Notes: generated by a model from the letters alone, not told the origin. Positions 1-9,031 are shown, numbered from the stretch's first letter. The stretch: 64,000 nucleotides of DNA from an uncultured Draconibacterium sp. (GCF_963677575.1 NZ_OY782038.1:3661501-3725500); one strand, 5' to 3'. Translations and numbers: made by a program.

Positions 1-501
1 AAGGAATATCTGGAAATGATTCGTCTGAAAACCGCTGTCCTGTTGGCTTGTAGTTTAAAGGTGGGTGCACTTTTAGCCAACGCTCCCGAAATGTTGGCAA
101 ATCAACTTTACGATTTTGGCATAAACCTGGGATTGGCTTTCCAGTTGCAGGATGATCTGTTGGATACTTTTGGCGATCAAGCCGTTTTTGGAAAACAAAT
201 TGGTGGCGATATTCTGGCCAACAAAAAAACATTTTTACTGATTAATGCCCTGGCAAAAGCATCGGAAAATGAAAAGACATCGTTAATAAGCTGGATCAAA
301 AGAAAGGACTTCGATCCGAAAGAAAAAATTGCGGCTGTTACCGAATTGTATCAATCGATTGGCGTAAAAGACATTGCCGAAGAAAAAGTGAATGACTTTT
401 TTAACAGAGCTATCAGCATTTTAGATGAATTAAATGTGCAGGATGTTGTAAAACAACCGCTTCGCAGCCTTGCCCACAAAATGCTTACCCGTAAGCATTA
501 G
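1..501 (+). CDS. Polyprenyl (geranylgeranyl/farnesyl-type) diphosphate synthase, C-terminal part
   Basis: This is the 3' end of a trans-isoprenyl diphosphate synthase. The reading frame is open from base 1, so the start and the first aspartate-rich motif lie outside the window; about 166 residues are present. The second aspartate-rich motif is visible as QLQDDLLD. It is followed by the family's GGDILANKKT segment, which places the allylic substrate-binding pocket, and by an all-helical tail. These cytoplasmic enzymes condense isopentenyl diphosphate units onto allylic diphosphates for quinone and undecaprenyl-type lipids. Chain length cannot be judged because the region near the first motif is missing. 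A 134-bp gap with a promoter separates it from atpD, so the two are probably not one transcription unit. Confidence 0.9.
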   Translation, partial: KEYLEMIRLKTAVLLACSLKVGALLANAPEMLANQLYDFGINLGLAFQLQDDLLDTFGDQAVFGKQIGGDILANKKTFLLINALAKASENEKTSLISWIKRKDFDPKEKIAAVTELYQSIGVKDIAEEKVNDFFNRAISILDELNVQDVVKQPLRSLAHKMLTRKH

Positions 502-547
502 AGCGCATTAGCTAAGTTAAATTATCTTACAAAAGCCAAATGCAAAC

Positions 548-577
548 TTGCATAAAAACAAAACAATGCTAAATTTG
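548..577 (+). promoter_or_regulatory. Bacteroidota-type promoter for atpDC
   Basis: A TTG at 548-550 is followed after 19 bp by TAAATTTG at 570-577. This matches the Bacteroidota consensus TTG-N19-TAnnTTTG. The predicted transcript would have a 5' leader of roughly 50 nt before the atpD ATG at 636. Confidence 0.6.
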
Positions 578-635
578 TTGGGTCTATAAATTTTTAACAG
601 AAAACGGGTTACACCGGACTTAAATCTAATCCAAT

Positions 636-2141
636 ATGGCTCAAAGCATAGGAAAAATATTACAGGTTATCGGACCTGTGGTAGATGTTAGTTTCGATAG
701 TGAAGGAAGCGAACTTCCTTCAATTTACGATGCACTTGAAATTCCCCGCGAAGGCAAAGAAAGTTTAATAATAGAGTGTCAGCAACACATTGGTGAAAAT
801 ACAATTCGTTGTGTGGCAATGGATTCAACCGATGGGTTACAGCGTGGATCTGCGGTAAATGCTTTGGGGAGTCCTATTACCATGCCAAAGGGTGAAATTG
901 CACTTGGTCGCTTGCTGAATGTGGTAGGTGATTCGGTTGACGGGTTGGAGCAACTGCCAAAAGAAGGGTTGAATATCCATAACGAACCTCCGAAATACGA
1001 AGATCTTACAACCGAAACCGAAGTTTTATACACAGGTATTAAGGTAATCGACCTGATTGAGCCTTATGCAAAAGGTGGTAAAATTGGTTTGTTTGGTGGT
1101 GCCGGTGTGGGTAAAACCGTATTGATCCAGGAGCTGATCAACAACATTGCACTGGCTCACTCGGGATTATCGGTATTTGCGGGTGTTGGAGAACGTACCC
1201 GTGAAGGAAACGACCTCCTTCGTGAGATGATTGAAGCAAACATCGTAGATTACGGTGAAGAATTCAAAAAATCGATGGAAGAAGGTAGCTGGGATCTTTC
1301 GAAAGTAGATACTGAAAAATTAAAAAAATCAAAACTGGCCATGGTATTTGGCCAGATGAATGAACCACCGGGTGCACGTGCTCGTGTTGCGCTTTCAGGA
1401 TTAACAATTGCTGAAAGTTTGCGCGATGGCGACGGTACTGCCGGAAGTGGCCGTGACATTCTTTTCTTCGTTGACAATATTTTCCGTTTTACACAAGCGG
1501 GGGCTGAAACTTCGGCACTGCTGGGCCGTATGCCATCTGCCGTAGGTTACCAGCCAACGCTGGCTACCGAAATGGGTGTGATGCAGGAACGGATTACTTC
1601 TACTAAAAATGGTTCAATTACATCGGTACAGGCGGTTTATGTGCCTGCGGATGACTTGACCGACCCTGCGCCGGCAACAACGTTTGCGCACTTGGATGCA
1701 ACTACTGTATTGAGTCGTAAAATTTCTGAGCTGGGGATTTATCCTGCGGTTGACCCGCTTGATTCTTCTTCACGGATTCTTACTCCTGAAATTGTAGGCG
1801 ATGAGCATTATAGCTGCGCTCAAGACGTGATTATGTTGCTACAGCGCTACACCGAATTGCAGGATATTATCGCGATTTTGGGTATGGACGAACTTTCGGA
1901 AGAAGATAAGCTGGTAGTTCACCGTGCGCGTCGTGTTCAGCGTTTCCTTTCGCAGCCATTCTTTGTTGCTTCGGCATTTACCGGACTGGAAGGAAAACTG
2001 GTTTCGATTGAGGATACCATAAAAGGTTTCAGAATGATTATGAACGGTGAGGTAGACAAATATCCTGAAGCTGCTTTTAACCTTGTTGGTACTATTGAAG
2101 AAGCCATCGAGAAAGGTGAGAAATTGTTAGCTGATAACTAA
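636..2141 (+). CDS. atpD: F1Fo ATP synthase subunit beta
   Basis: Catalytic beta subunit of the F1 sector, which makes ATP at the inner face of the cytoplasmic membrane. The 501-residue product has the N-terminal beta barrel (about residues 5-80), the P-loop GGAGVGKT at about 154-161 and the GERTREGND segment. The catch-loop motif DELSEED lies in the C-terminal helical domain. It is longer than the roughly 460 residues of E. coli because of an insertion at about residues 205-230, rich in Glu, Lys and Ser, before KLAMVFGQMNEPPGARARV; such an insertion is usual in Bacteroidota. atpC follows after 17 bp and a terminator closes the pair. The remaining atp genes must be elsewhere, a split arrangement known in this phylum. 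Confidence 0.98.
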   Translation: MAQSIGKILQVIGPVVDVSFDSEGSELPSIYDALEIPREGKESLIIECQQHIGENTIRCVAMDSTDGLQRGSAVNALGSPITMPKGEIALGRLLNVVGDSVDGLEQLPKEGLNIHNEPPKYEDLTTETEVLYTGIKVIDLIEPYAKGGKIGLFGGAGVGKTVLIQELINNIALAHSGLSVFAGVGERTREGNDLLREMIEANIVDYGEEFKKSMEEGSWDLSKVDTEKLKKSKLAMVFGQMNEPPGARARVALSGLTIAESLRDGDGTAGSGRDILFFVDNIFRFTQAGAETSALLGRMPSAVGYQPTLATEMGVMQERITSTKNGSITSVQAVYVPADDLTDPAPATTFAHLDATTVLSRKISELGIYPAVDPLDSSSRILTPEIVGDEHYSCAQDVIMLLQRYTELQDIIAILGMDELSEEDKLVVHRARRVQRFLSQPFFVASAFTGLEGKLVSIEDTIKGFRMIMNGEVDKYPEAAFNLVGTIEEAIEKGEKLLADN

Positions 2142-2158
2142 AATCGGAAAGGAAAATC

Positions 2159-2401
2159 ATGCATTTAGAAATAATTACACCGGATAAAAAAGTTTTTGAA
2201 GGCGATGTTAGTCTGATTCAATTGCCCGGAAGCAAAGGTGGTTTTGAAATACTAAAAAACCATGCTCCTATTATTTCAACACTTGAAAAAGGGGTGCTGA
2301 AAATTAAGGAAAAGAATGGAGGAGAGCAGCATTTTGAAATTGACGGTGGTGTAATTGAGAATAAGGCAAATAAAATTATCGTACTTGTTGAATCGACATA
2401 G
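2159..2401 (+). CDS. atpC: F1Fo ATP synthase subunit epsilon, short form
   Basis: Epsilon subunit of the F1 central stalk. The product is only 80 residues and corresponds to the N-terminal beta-sandwich domain (MHLEIITPDKKVFEGDV at the start, ending in the last strand of the sandwich). The C-terminal two-helix domain, which in E. coli-like enzymes inhibits ATP hydrolysis, is absent. This is common in Bacteroidota rather than a truncation: the stop is followed by an intact terminator and the preceding spacing is tight. Loss of the hairpin implies that epsilon-mediated inhibition does not operate here. It is cotranscribed with atpD. Confidence 0.95.
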   Translation: MHLEIITPDKKVFEGDVSLIQLPGSKGGFEILKNHAPIISTLEKGVLKIKEKNGGEQHFEIDGGVIENKANKIIVLVEST

Positions 2402-2428
2402 TACTTTAGTTATAAGATAGTTGAAGAG

Positions 2429-2461
2429 TCCCCGTAGAAGATTTCTGCGGGGATTTTTTTT
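2429..2461 (+). terminator. Rho-independent terminator of atpDC
   Basis: An 11-bp stem, with TCCCCG pairing CGGGGA at its base and one G-T wobble, closes on a 3-nt loop (2429-2453). It is followed by a run of eight T. It ends the atpDC transcript 28 bp after the atpC stop. Confidence 0.9.
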
Positions 2462-2513
2462 GTCTTCAAACTGAGTTCTCCAAATTTTCAATATCTTCGA
2501 TACTTTGGAAAAA

Positions 2514-3497
2514 ATGAAGGTCAAATTTTTGGTAATACGTTTTAGCTCCATTGGCGATATTGTTCTTACAACGCCGGTTATTCGTGGATTGAAACAGCAG
2601 GTAGAGAATGCCGAGGTGCATTTCGTTACCAAAAAGAAGTTTGCCTGCCTGGTTTATTCCAATCCGCATATCGATAAGGTTCATTTTCTGGAGGATAATA
2701 TGGGAACGCTAATTCACGAACTGGCGAAAGAAGACTACGACTATATTATCGATCTCCATAATAATTTCAGAAGCAACAAAATAAAGCGACGGCTAAAAAT
2801 GCAGTCGTTTGCGGTGAATAAAATCAACTGGGAGAAGTTTTTGATGATTCGTTTTAAAATGAATCGCCTGCCCGATGTGCATGTCGTTGATCGTTATCTG
2901 GAAACGGTTTCGGTTTTTGATGTGAAAAAGGATAATGAGGGGCTTGATTATTTTATCGATGAAACGACTTCGTTCAAGCAGGACGATTTACCCGAACCTT
3001 TTCAAAACGGGTATGTAGCTTTTGTAATTTCCGGAACCTATTTCACCAAAAAACTGCCTGTTCACAAGGTCAGTGAGATATGTCAACAAATTCCGTATCC
3101 GGTAATCTTGCTGGGAGGTAAAAATGAATATGATGAAGGCGAGCAAGTACTGTCGCAGTCGAAAGGAAATGTGCTGAATTTTGCCGGAAAGATATCGCTT
3201 AATCAGTCGGCTTCGCTGGTGCGCGATTCGCGTTTGGTATTGGCTAACGACACCGGATTAATGCATATTGCAGCGGCTTTTAAAAAGAAGATTTATTCGT
3301 TTTGGGGAAATACCATTCCGGAGTTTGGAATGACACCCTACCAACCCGCCGAATCGTCGGAGATTATGCAGGTAAGCGATCTGAAATGCCGTCCCTGTTC
3401 CAAACTTGGTCATCATAAATGCCCTAAAAAGCATTTTAAATGTATGGAAGATGTTGATGTTGAAAAGGTTGTTGAATGGATTAACAAAAATTATTAA
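2514..3497 (+). CDS. Glycosyltransferase family 9 (heptosyltransferase-like)
   Basis: Cytoplasmic ADP-heptose or related nucleotide-sugar transferase of the GT9/GT-B fold, likely building lipopolysaccharide core. The N-terminal motif IRFSSIGDIVLTTPVIRGL is the GT9 hallmark. The C-terminal half has the donor-side segment LVLANDTGLMHIAAAFKKK and the short GxxxPEFGMTPY element. A Cys-rich patch near the end (CRPCSKLGHHKCPKKHFKC) is common in Bacteroidota members and may bind metal; that role is inference. I chose the ATG at 2514 over the in-frame TTG at 2505 because the family motif begins only a few residues later. The 3' end overlaps the convergent TonB receptor gene by 4 bp. Confidence 0.88.
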   Translation: MKVKFLVIRFSSIGDIVLTTPVIRGLKQQVENAEVHFVTKKKFACLVYSNPHIDKVHFLEDNMGTLIHELAKEDYDYIIDLHNNFRSNKIKRRLKMQSFAVNKINWEKFLMIRFKMNRLPDVHVVDRYLETVSVFDVKKDNEGLDYFIDETTSFKQDDLPEPFQNGYVAFVISGTYFTKKLPVHKVSEICQQIPYPVILLGGKNEYDEGEQVLSQSKGNVLNFAGKISLNQSASLVRDSRLVLANDTGLMHIAAAFKKKIYSFWGNTIPEFGMTPYQPAESSEIMQVSDLKCRPCSKLGHHKCPKKHFKCMEDVDVEKVVEWINKNY

Positions 3498-5824
3498 AAC
3501 TCAATCTTATAACTTATATTCGGAATAATTATAGCTTCCATTTCCGGCTCAACTTCACCTGTTTTTAAGTTTCTTCTGAACCCGTAAAACTCTTTTACTC
3601 CGGTGGCATTAATTACATTCAACGACCAGGTTGATGCAGTTTTTTCTTTGTTTCGTTTAAAGTTTATCGTAAAATGAACAAATAAAGTAGGGTCGAGCGA
3701 TTCTGAAAATGAACGATTGTAATCATAAACAACAGGTCCTGAATCTCCTGAAACTTCGTAATCTACAGGGATGAAACGGTCGCCACCCTGGTATGAAATG
3801 CGCCCGTTTATATTTAGCAGGTTTTGTTTCAAAGATCCTAAATGCCATTCTTTTCCGGCCAATAAATTTATTAGGTAATTTCTGTTATACCGGGTATTTC
3901 TCCAAATATCATCTCCTCCCTTATATTTCGATTGAAACAGCGAGGTGGTTACTAAATAGTAATATCCGCGGTTAAGAAATCGCTCCAATGTAAAATCAAC
4001 TCCGTAGTTTTTGCCTTCTCCATTGTTTTCCAATTTTGAGTTCATAAACCACTCGTCGTGCAAATTAATAGTAGAGAAATAAGTGCCCGGTTCTACAGGA
4101 ACATCTGTTAATATTTGATAATAGGGCTCAACTTTTAAACGGGCATTTTCGCCGATTTTTAAATCGTAGTTTAAAATAAAATGGTGAGCATGAATAAAAT
4201 CGAGATTTTTATTGATCTGGTTTCCATTTTCGGTTAAGGTAAAATAAGTATTCAATCGTTCCATGCGGCTGTGTTTTCCGTATGCAATCCCTATCGACTG
4301 ATTGTTTGAAACCTGCCAGTTAAAACCAAGTCTTGGTTCAATTGTGTAATTATTGTTCAGGGTAAAAAGCTGGCTATGTACACCAAGGGTTGCACTTAGG
4401 TTTTGCGAGAAACGCAGTTTTGAATTGCTATATGCTGAAAGCAAAAGGCTGTGTCCTGAGTTGTCGGCAATAGTTTGAACAGGATTGCCTGGCATTTCGG
4501 CATTCTGTAACAACATATCGTAATTTAGCCTGGTAAAAATAATACCGGTTCGGTTGGTATGCATTTTTCCGAATTTGTGGTTTAGGTAGCTTGAAAAAAC
4601 CAGGTTCCAATCGAAGAATTTAATCCTCTCTCGTTCGTACAAAACCTGATTATTATCCATTTCGTCAACAAAAAAGTCAAGTCCGCGGCTGGTGAAGGCA
4701 AGTGATGAGCGAACATAAGTGTTGTTTGTTAAAAGGTACCGGTGAGTTAATCCGGTAGTTCCCATAAACTGTTTGGCATCACTTTCTTCACGGTCTTGCC
4801 TGTATTTCCACTCTTCGGGTTCCTTCACCTGTGTTCCCGAGCCATCAATTAAACCCAGGCCCCAAAGCGAGAAAACTCCGGCTTTTTGTGTGGGGAAATT
4901 AAGTTTAAATGCCAGGTCCTGGAAAGTAGTTCCTTCAGCATCAGCAGGTAAAAGCGGTTTTAATAATGCGAGTGTTGAATAGCGGTAGTTAAAAAGGTAG
5001 GATGATTGGCTCCCTTTTTTTAGTGGGCCTTCTGAACTGATATCGATGCCAATACCTCCAACCTGGAAAGTGTGCTCATGTTCAGTATTGTTTCCTGTTC
5101 GCATAAAAATATCGAATACCCCTGATGTTGCATTACCATATTCCGCAGGAAAAGCGCCTGTATAAAAGTCGGAATTAGCAAGCATCTGACTACTTAACGC
5201 GGTTAATCCACCTGCGCCAAATGTGGTCATATCAGCAAAATGGTTTGGATTGGGGATTTCTACTCCTTCCATTCGCCACGACAGCATTTGCGGAGCGTTG
5301 CCCCGTATAACAATTCCATTGTTTCCCAGGTTGCTGGCAACGCCGGCAAACGATGAGGCCAGGCGTGCTGGATCGTCAAATCCGCCAGCATAACGCTGGG
5401 CTTCCTCAACGCTAAGCATACGTGCACTAACCATTGCCATGCTGTTTAAAGGGGCTTCTTTGTTGGTTCTGGGTTTTATCTTTATTTCATCCAGAGCAAC
5501 CACTGATTCGCGCATCTTTATTTTCAGGTTCACCTCTTTTGCCGACCCCACAACAATCTCGCGAAGCAAAACGGGCTCATAGCCCATAAACGAAAATTCA
5601 ATGTCGTAACGCCCAACAGCAACCATCATACTAAAATTTCCTTCGTTATCTGAGATTGTGCCAACCGCAGGCGATGAATTTTTTATATAAACATTGGCAA
5701 AAGCAACCGGAGCTCCGGTTGCTTCATCTGTAATCTGCCCTTTTATCGTTTGCGTTAAATCCTGAGCCGGACAAAATAAAATTCCAGCCAAATAGAATAG
5801 AATAAGTAGCTTAACCGTTTTCAT
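3494..5824 (-). CDS. TonB-dependent outer-membrane receptor with carboxypeptidase-like N-terminal domain
   Basis: A 776-residue outer-membrane receptor. A signal peptide (MKTVKLLILFYLAGILF, cleavage near CPAQ) is followed by a carboxypeptidase-D regulatory-like beta sandwich (about residues 22-110, containing GQITDEATGAPVAFANVYIK). Then come a plug domain (about 125-235, with GIVIRGNAP and GAFPAEYGNATSGVFDI) and a 22-strand-type barrel to the C-terminus. The start is set at the ATG at 5824, immediately before the signal peptide; an upstream in-frame extension to 5965 lacks signal features and runs through the divergent promoter. No SusD homolog is adjacent, so this is not an obvious polysaccharide-utilisation pair; the substrate is unknown. 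It is divergent from a PAS-LuxR regulator, a plausible but unproven controller. Confidence 0.92.
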   Translation of the reverse strand: MKTVKLLILFYLAGILFCPAQDLTQTIKGQITDEATGAPVAFANVYIKNSSPAVGTISDNEGNFSMMVAVGRYDIEFSFMGYEPVLLREIVVGSAKEVNLKIKMRESVVALDEIKIKPRTNKEAPLNSMAMVSARMLSVEEAQRYAGGFDDPARLASSFAGVASNLGNNGIVIRGNAPQMLSWRMEGVEIPNPNHFADMTTFGAGGLTALSSQMLANSDFYTGAFPAEYGNATSGVFDIFMRTGNNTEHEHTFQVGGIGIDISSEGPLKKGSQSSYLFNYRYSTLALLKPLLPADAEGTTFQDLAFKLNFPTQKAGVFSLWGLGLIDGSGTQVKEPEEWKYRQDREESDAKQFMGTTGLTHRYLLTNNTYVRSSLAFTSRGLDFFVDEMDNNQVLYERERIKFFDWNLVFSSYLNHKFGKMHTNRTGIIFTRLNYDMLLQNAEMPGNPVQTIADNSGHSLLLSAYSNSKLRFSQNLSATLGVHSQLFTLNNNYTIEPRLGFNWQVSNNQSIGIAYGKHSRMERLNTYFTLTENGNQINKNLDFIHAHHFILNYDLKIGENARLKVEPYYQILTDVPVEPGTYFSTINLHDEWFMNSKLENNGEGKNYGVDFTLERFLNRGYYYLVTTSLFQSKYKGGDDIWRNTRYNRNYLINLLAGKEWHLGSLKQNLLNINGRISYQGGDRFIPVDYEVSGDSGPVVYDYNRSFSESLDPTLFVHFTINFKRNKEKTASTWSLNVINATGVKEFYGFRRNLKTGEVEPEMEAIIIPNISYKIEF

Positions 5825-5835
5825 GATAGTATAAA

Positions 5836-5864
5836 TTGTTCGATGCAAAGATTCTGTATCTTTG
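5836..5864. promoter_or_regulatory. Divergent promoter with dyad-arranged -7 elements
   Basis: For the plus strand, TTG at 5836-5838 and TATCTTTG at 5857-5864 are separated by 18 bp, fitting the Bacteroidota promoter. On the minus strand the sequence CAAAGAT at 5845-5851 reads as ATCTTTG, a near match to the -7 element for the TonB receptor. The two -7 boxes form a perfect inverted repeat CAAAGAT-N5-ATCTTTG. Polymerases bound for the two genes would compete for the same DNA. Confidence 0.55.
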
Positions 5865-5900
5865 ATACCCTGACAATACTGATTAATAAGTATTTTTTGA

Positions 5901-6674
5901 ATGGAAGAGATAAAAAGATTGTACAAAGAGTATTCTGATTTGCTGGAAAAACAGGTGTTTAACATCAGTGATCTGGATTATGATTTGCTCGGCAAACACA
6001 TCTCATTTTTAAAGCAGATGGATGCAATCGATAATAGTTCTATTTCTGTTTTCGATATGAATAGAAAGGAGCATATTTTTGTCTCGGATAATTATTCAAG
6101 AATGTTAGGATATGATTTATCGGAAATTGCCAAACAGGGAAATGCTTTTTTCGATTCAAAAGTTCATCCGGATGACTTTTTGGTTAATCTGAGAAGCGGA
6201 ATAGCTCTTTTAAGGTTTATATATACTGTGCCTGTTAATGAACGAAAAGACTATAAACTGGTGACCGAATACAGAGTGAAAAACGGTAGAGGGAAGTACA
6301 TTCGGATAATAGAACAACAACAGGTACTCGAATTAGATAAACAGGGAAATATATGGGTGGCTTTATCTACGGTTGATATTTCGCCTGATCAGGACTTAAA
6401 TTTGGGAGTGAAGGCCCAGATCTTTAATTTTCGAACCGGTGAAATTGTACCTTTTCCTGTCTCTCGTGATAAGAATGAAAAAGTTCTTACAAAAAGGGAA
6501 AAACAGGTGTTGGAATTAATAAAATCAGGTATGCTAAGTAAAGAAATTGCAGAAGAGCTTTACATTAGTGTCCATACTGTTAATACACATCGCCAAAGGA
6601 TTTTGGAGAAGTTAAACGTTTCCAGTTCAATTGAGGCGATTCAATATTTGTCATCTTTGGGAATTACAGGTTAA
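5901..6674 (+). CDS. PAS-domain LuxR-family transcriptional regulator
   Basis: A 257-residue cytoplasmic regulator. Residues about 40-145 form a PAS-like sensor fold (ISVFDMNRKEHIFVSDNYSRMLGYDLSEI, then HPDDF, then the beta strands ending in WVALSTVDISPD). Residues about 194-250 are a LuxR/GerE helix-turn-helix (LTKREKQVLELIKSGMLSKE, then YISVHTVNTHRQRILEKLNV). There is no receiver domain with a phosphorylatable Asp, so signal input is through the PAS domain. It is transcribed divergently from the TonB receptor across a shared promoter, which suggests it may control that gene; this is inference from position only. Confidence 0.85.
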   Translation: MEEIKRLYKEYSDLLEKQVFNISDLDYDLLGKHISFLKQMDAIDNSSISVFDMNRKEHIFVSDNYSRMLGYDLSEIAKQGNAFFDSKVHPDDFLVNLRSGIALLRFIYTVPVNERKDYKLVTEYRVKNGRGKYIRIIEQQQVLELDKQGNIWVALSTVDISPDQDLNLGVKAQIFNFRTGEIVPFPVSRDKNEKVLTKREKQVLELIKSGMLSKEIAEELYISVHTVNTHRQRILEKLNVSSSIEAIQYLSSLGITG

Positions 6675-6738
6675 TCAGGTATAAATGTTATTGAAATATT
6701 TCTAATAATTGTACTTAAATCTGTTGGTCTAAAAATCT

Positions 6739-7505
6739 ATTAATAGGAAACGTCATTCCTTTTTTAAAACAACAGCTCTTGGAGGTTCTGTGGTAGCTTT
6801 CAGTGGTGTAACTGCATGTGTTCAGGAAACAAATGCGCCTGTAGAAGTTAATCTGGCTGCATTCGATTTGAATGAAACATCGGCATTGGAGTTGCAGCAG
6901 AAAATGGAGTCAGGAGAACTGACAGCCGAAACTATTTGTAAAAAATACCTCGATCGTATTGCGCTGGTAGATCCACATTTAAAGTCGGTGATTGAGCTTA
7001 AACCGGATGCTTTGGATATTGCCAAAAAGCTGGATGAGGAACGACAAAACGGAAAAGTTCGCGGGCCTTTGCACGGTATTCCGGTGATGATTAAAGATAA
7101 TATTGACCCCGGTGATAAAATGCAAACTACGGCCGGATCGCTGGGATTGGAAGGAAATGTAGTTGAAAAGGATGCGTTTATAGTAAAAAAATTGCGAGAG
7201 GCCGGAGCCGTGTTGCTAGGAAAAACCAACCTGAGTGAGTGGGCGAATTTCCGTTCTACAAACTTTTCGAGCGGATGGAGTGGAGGAGGTGGACAGGTAC
7301 GAAATCCGTTCTGTCTCGATCGGAGTCCATGTGGTTCGAGTTCAGGAACAGGGGCAGCAGTTTCGGGTAATCTTTGCACTATTGGTATCGGTACCGAAAC
7401 CAACGGATCCATTGTTTGTCCGTCGGGAATAACGGGATAGTGGGGATTAAGCCAACACTCGGAATATGGAGCCGTCAGGGGATTATCCCGATCCTTTTCG
7501 GGTAA
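6739..7505 (+). pseudogene. Decayed amidase-signature enzyme with Tat-like leader
   Basis: Remnant of an amidase-signature hydrolase. Reading upstream in frame from position 6790 gives NRKRHSFFKTTALGGSVVAF and then SGVTAC, a Tat-like or lipoprotein leader, but the codon where ATG is expected (6739) is ATT. The body keeps the catalytic elements: Lys in MIKDN, Ser in RSPCGSSSGTGAAVSGN, and the GTETNGSIVCPSG segment. The frame breaks near 7431, where a single missing A turns GINGIVGIKPT into a stop; after a one-base shift the homology resumes (GIVGIKPTLGIWSRQGIIPI) and then ends near 7493. A normal family member would continue for about 250-300 more residues. Three separate lesions argue for a dead gene rather than a sequencing error. 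Confidence 0.85.
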
Positions 7506-7614
7506 CGGTTCATCGGAGGAAGCAGCGAGTATGTGACATTCTTATTCAACAACTTTCGGTTCACGATCATACTGCCAGTCTGGGCGAATTGACGATTTCT
7601 GTTCCGCGAAATTA

Positions 7615-7772
7615 TACCAATTTGATTATAAAATGCCGTATTGGATATGCCGTTATTTTCTGTTTATACAAGGCGAAAAATTTTAGCATAGCCGAGCTAC
7701 GTTATAATTTTTAAACGCAGTAGAAACGGAAAAGAACAAATTTATATGCGGCATTTTGTGGTCAATTTGGTA
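7615..7772. mobile_element. MITE-like 158-bp hairpin element
   Basis: The ends are imperfect inverted repeats of 24 bp (7615-7638 and 7749-7772), matching at 20 positions and beginning TACCAA. The interior continues the symmetry: AAAAATTTTAGCATAGC near 7676 is mirrored by GCTACGTTATAATTTTT near 7696, so nearly the whole unit folds on itself. A TTA triplet flanks both sides (7612-7614 and 7773-7775), as expected of a 3-bp target duplication. It has no coding capacity. It lies between the truncated amidase and the AraC gene, whose stop codon is 15 bp away. The stretch 7506-7614 between amidase and element shows no gene. Confidence 0.6.
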
Positions 7773-7786
7773 TTATATTCTGTGCC

Positions 7787-8926
7787 TTAGTATTTTCTTT
7801 CAATATACTCTTTCGGTGTTTTCCTGGTAAACTCTTTAAACACCCTGAAAAAAGTTGTTCTTGAATTGAAGCCTGCTTCAGAAGCGATGGATTCAGGAAG
7901 TTGATTATCTGGTAATTCATCAATTAATTCGCAGGCTTTGTTTACACGATGGGTATTCACAAACGTATAAAAACTGGAATAACCGGCATCGCTTATTAAC
8001 GTCCGCAGGCGGTAAACAGGAATGGACAGCTTTTCTGACAGTCTGTGTATGGTTAAATTGGGAATGCAATAAAGTTCTTTCTTTACAAAATATTTTAAAG
8101 CTTGTTCCCCGTTGTCCATGTGTTTTTTTACCGCTATCCCGGTCCTTGCTCCTAACACGGTCGGTACGATGTCTTCCTTTTTTTCCCCTGCGTACCGTTC
8201 TTTCGAAAAATAAATTTCGAACAAGTAAAAATAAAAGACGTAAAAATAGACGATGAGATAGACGACACTATATAGCCACACGTTTTTATATATCCCAAAG
8301 CAGCCTGCTCCTATCCCAAACACACGAATTAAGAAGATGATAATAGCTCCTTTGACAAGAAACAGGTAGCGCCGTTCGATAACAGAAAAAGACTTTTTAT
8401 GTTCCGTCAGCCCTTTTTTAAAAAGAGGAAAGGAAGCTAAAGTATAAAAGATAAATTGGAGGAAACAAATAAAGCGGGCAGTAGCCAACACCAAAGTCCA
8501 GTAAAAATTTTCTTCCCAGTAAACACCTCGGGCGGCAATAACATCTATTTTGCCATGGTTAACGACATCGGCAGAATGCCCCGAAGATATCACATAAAAG
8601 GTTAAAACAAGGTGAAATGCTACCGGTAAAAAATGCCACAGGTCCTGACGCAGCAGGTACTTTTCCTTCCCCAGTACCTTGAGCAGGTATAAATAATTCA
8701 AAGGAGCGATAGACACATACAACATACAAGCCAACGAAACAAGCCAACCCGAAAGAAAGTAATCCGAAAATCCGAAAACGGAGTATATAATAGCCTGTAC
8801 TCCAAATACAAGTAAAAGATAATACGCATTTTTCCTCCCCTCTATTTTTGCGCCAACAAGTAAGGTTACACCCAAAAAAAGAAAAAGTAATGCTGCCATC
8901 AGGTTGGCCAAAATCGTAAAACTCAT
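7787..8926 (-). CDS. AraC-family regulator with N-terminal membrane domain
   Basis: A 379-residue membrane-bound transcription factor. The first about 245 residues contain roughly seven hydrophobic helices (the first being FTILANLMAALLFLFLGVTL). The C-terminal about 100 residues are an AraC-type double helix-turn-helix (LTIHRLSEKLSIPVYRLRTL, then SIASEAGFNSRTTFFRVFKE and FTRKTPKEYI). This architecture is common in Bacteroidota, and a membrane-derived signal is presumed. The ATG at 8926 is preferred over an upstream GTG at 8980 because AGGA lies 5-6 nt before it and the first membrane helix starts at once. Two 19-bp direct repeats about 106-146 bp upstream are candidate binding sites. Confidence 0.88.
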   Translation of the reverse strand: MSFTILANLMAALLFLFLGVTLLVGAKIEGRKNAYYLLLVFGVQAIIYSVFGFSDYFLSGWLVSLACMLYVSIAPLNYLYLLKVLGKEKYLLRQDLWHFLPVAFHLVLTFYVISSGHSADVVNHGKIDVIAARGVYWEENFYWTLVLATARFICFLQFIFYTLASFPLFKKGLTEHKKSFSVIERRYLFLVKGAIIIFLIRVFGIGAGCFGIYKNVWLYSVVYLIVYFYVFYFYLFEIYFSKERYAGEKKEDIVPTVLGARTGIAVKKHMDNGEQALKYFVKKELYCIPNLTIHRLSEKLSIPVYRLRTLISDAGYSSFYTFVNTHRVNKACELIDELPDNQLPESIASEAGFNSRTTFFRVFKEFTRKTPKEYIERKY

Positions 8927-9031
8927 AGTTTCCTGTATAAAATAGAGGTTGTAAAAATACAAAACTTCACCTATAGTCACAGTGATTTCGCAATTTGCCT
9001 ACTTATTTAATATCAAATGTCTTAATGCTTT

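Noticed and set aside
3494..5824. A SusC/SusD polysaccharide-utilisation locus
   Set aside because: Only the TonB receptor is present; no SusD-like lipoprotein, glycoside hydrolase or sulfatase flanks it.
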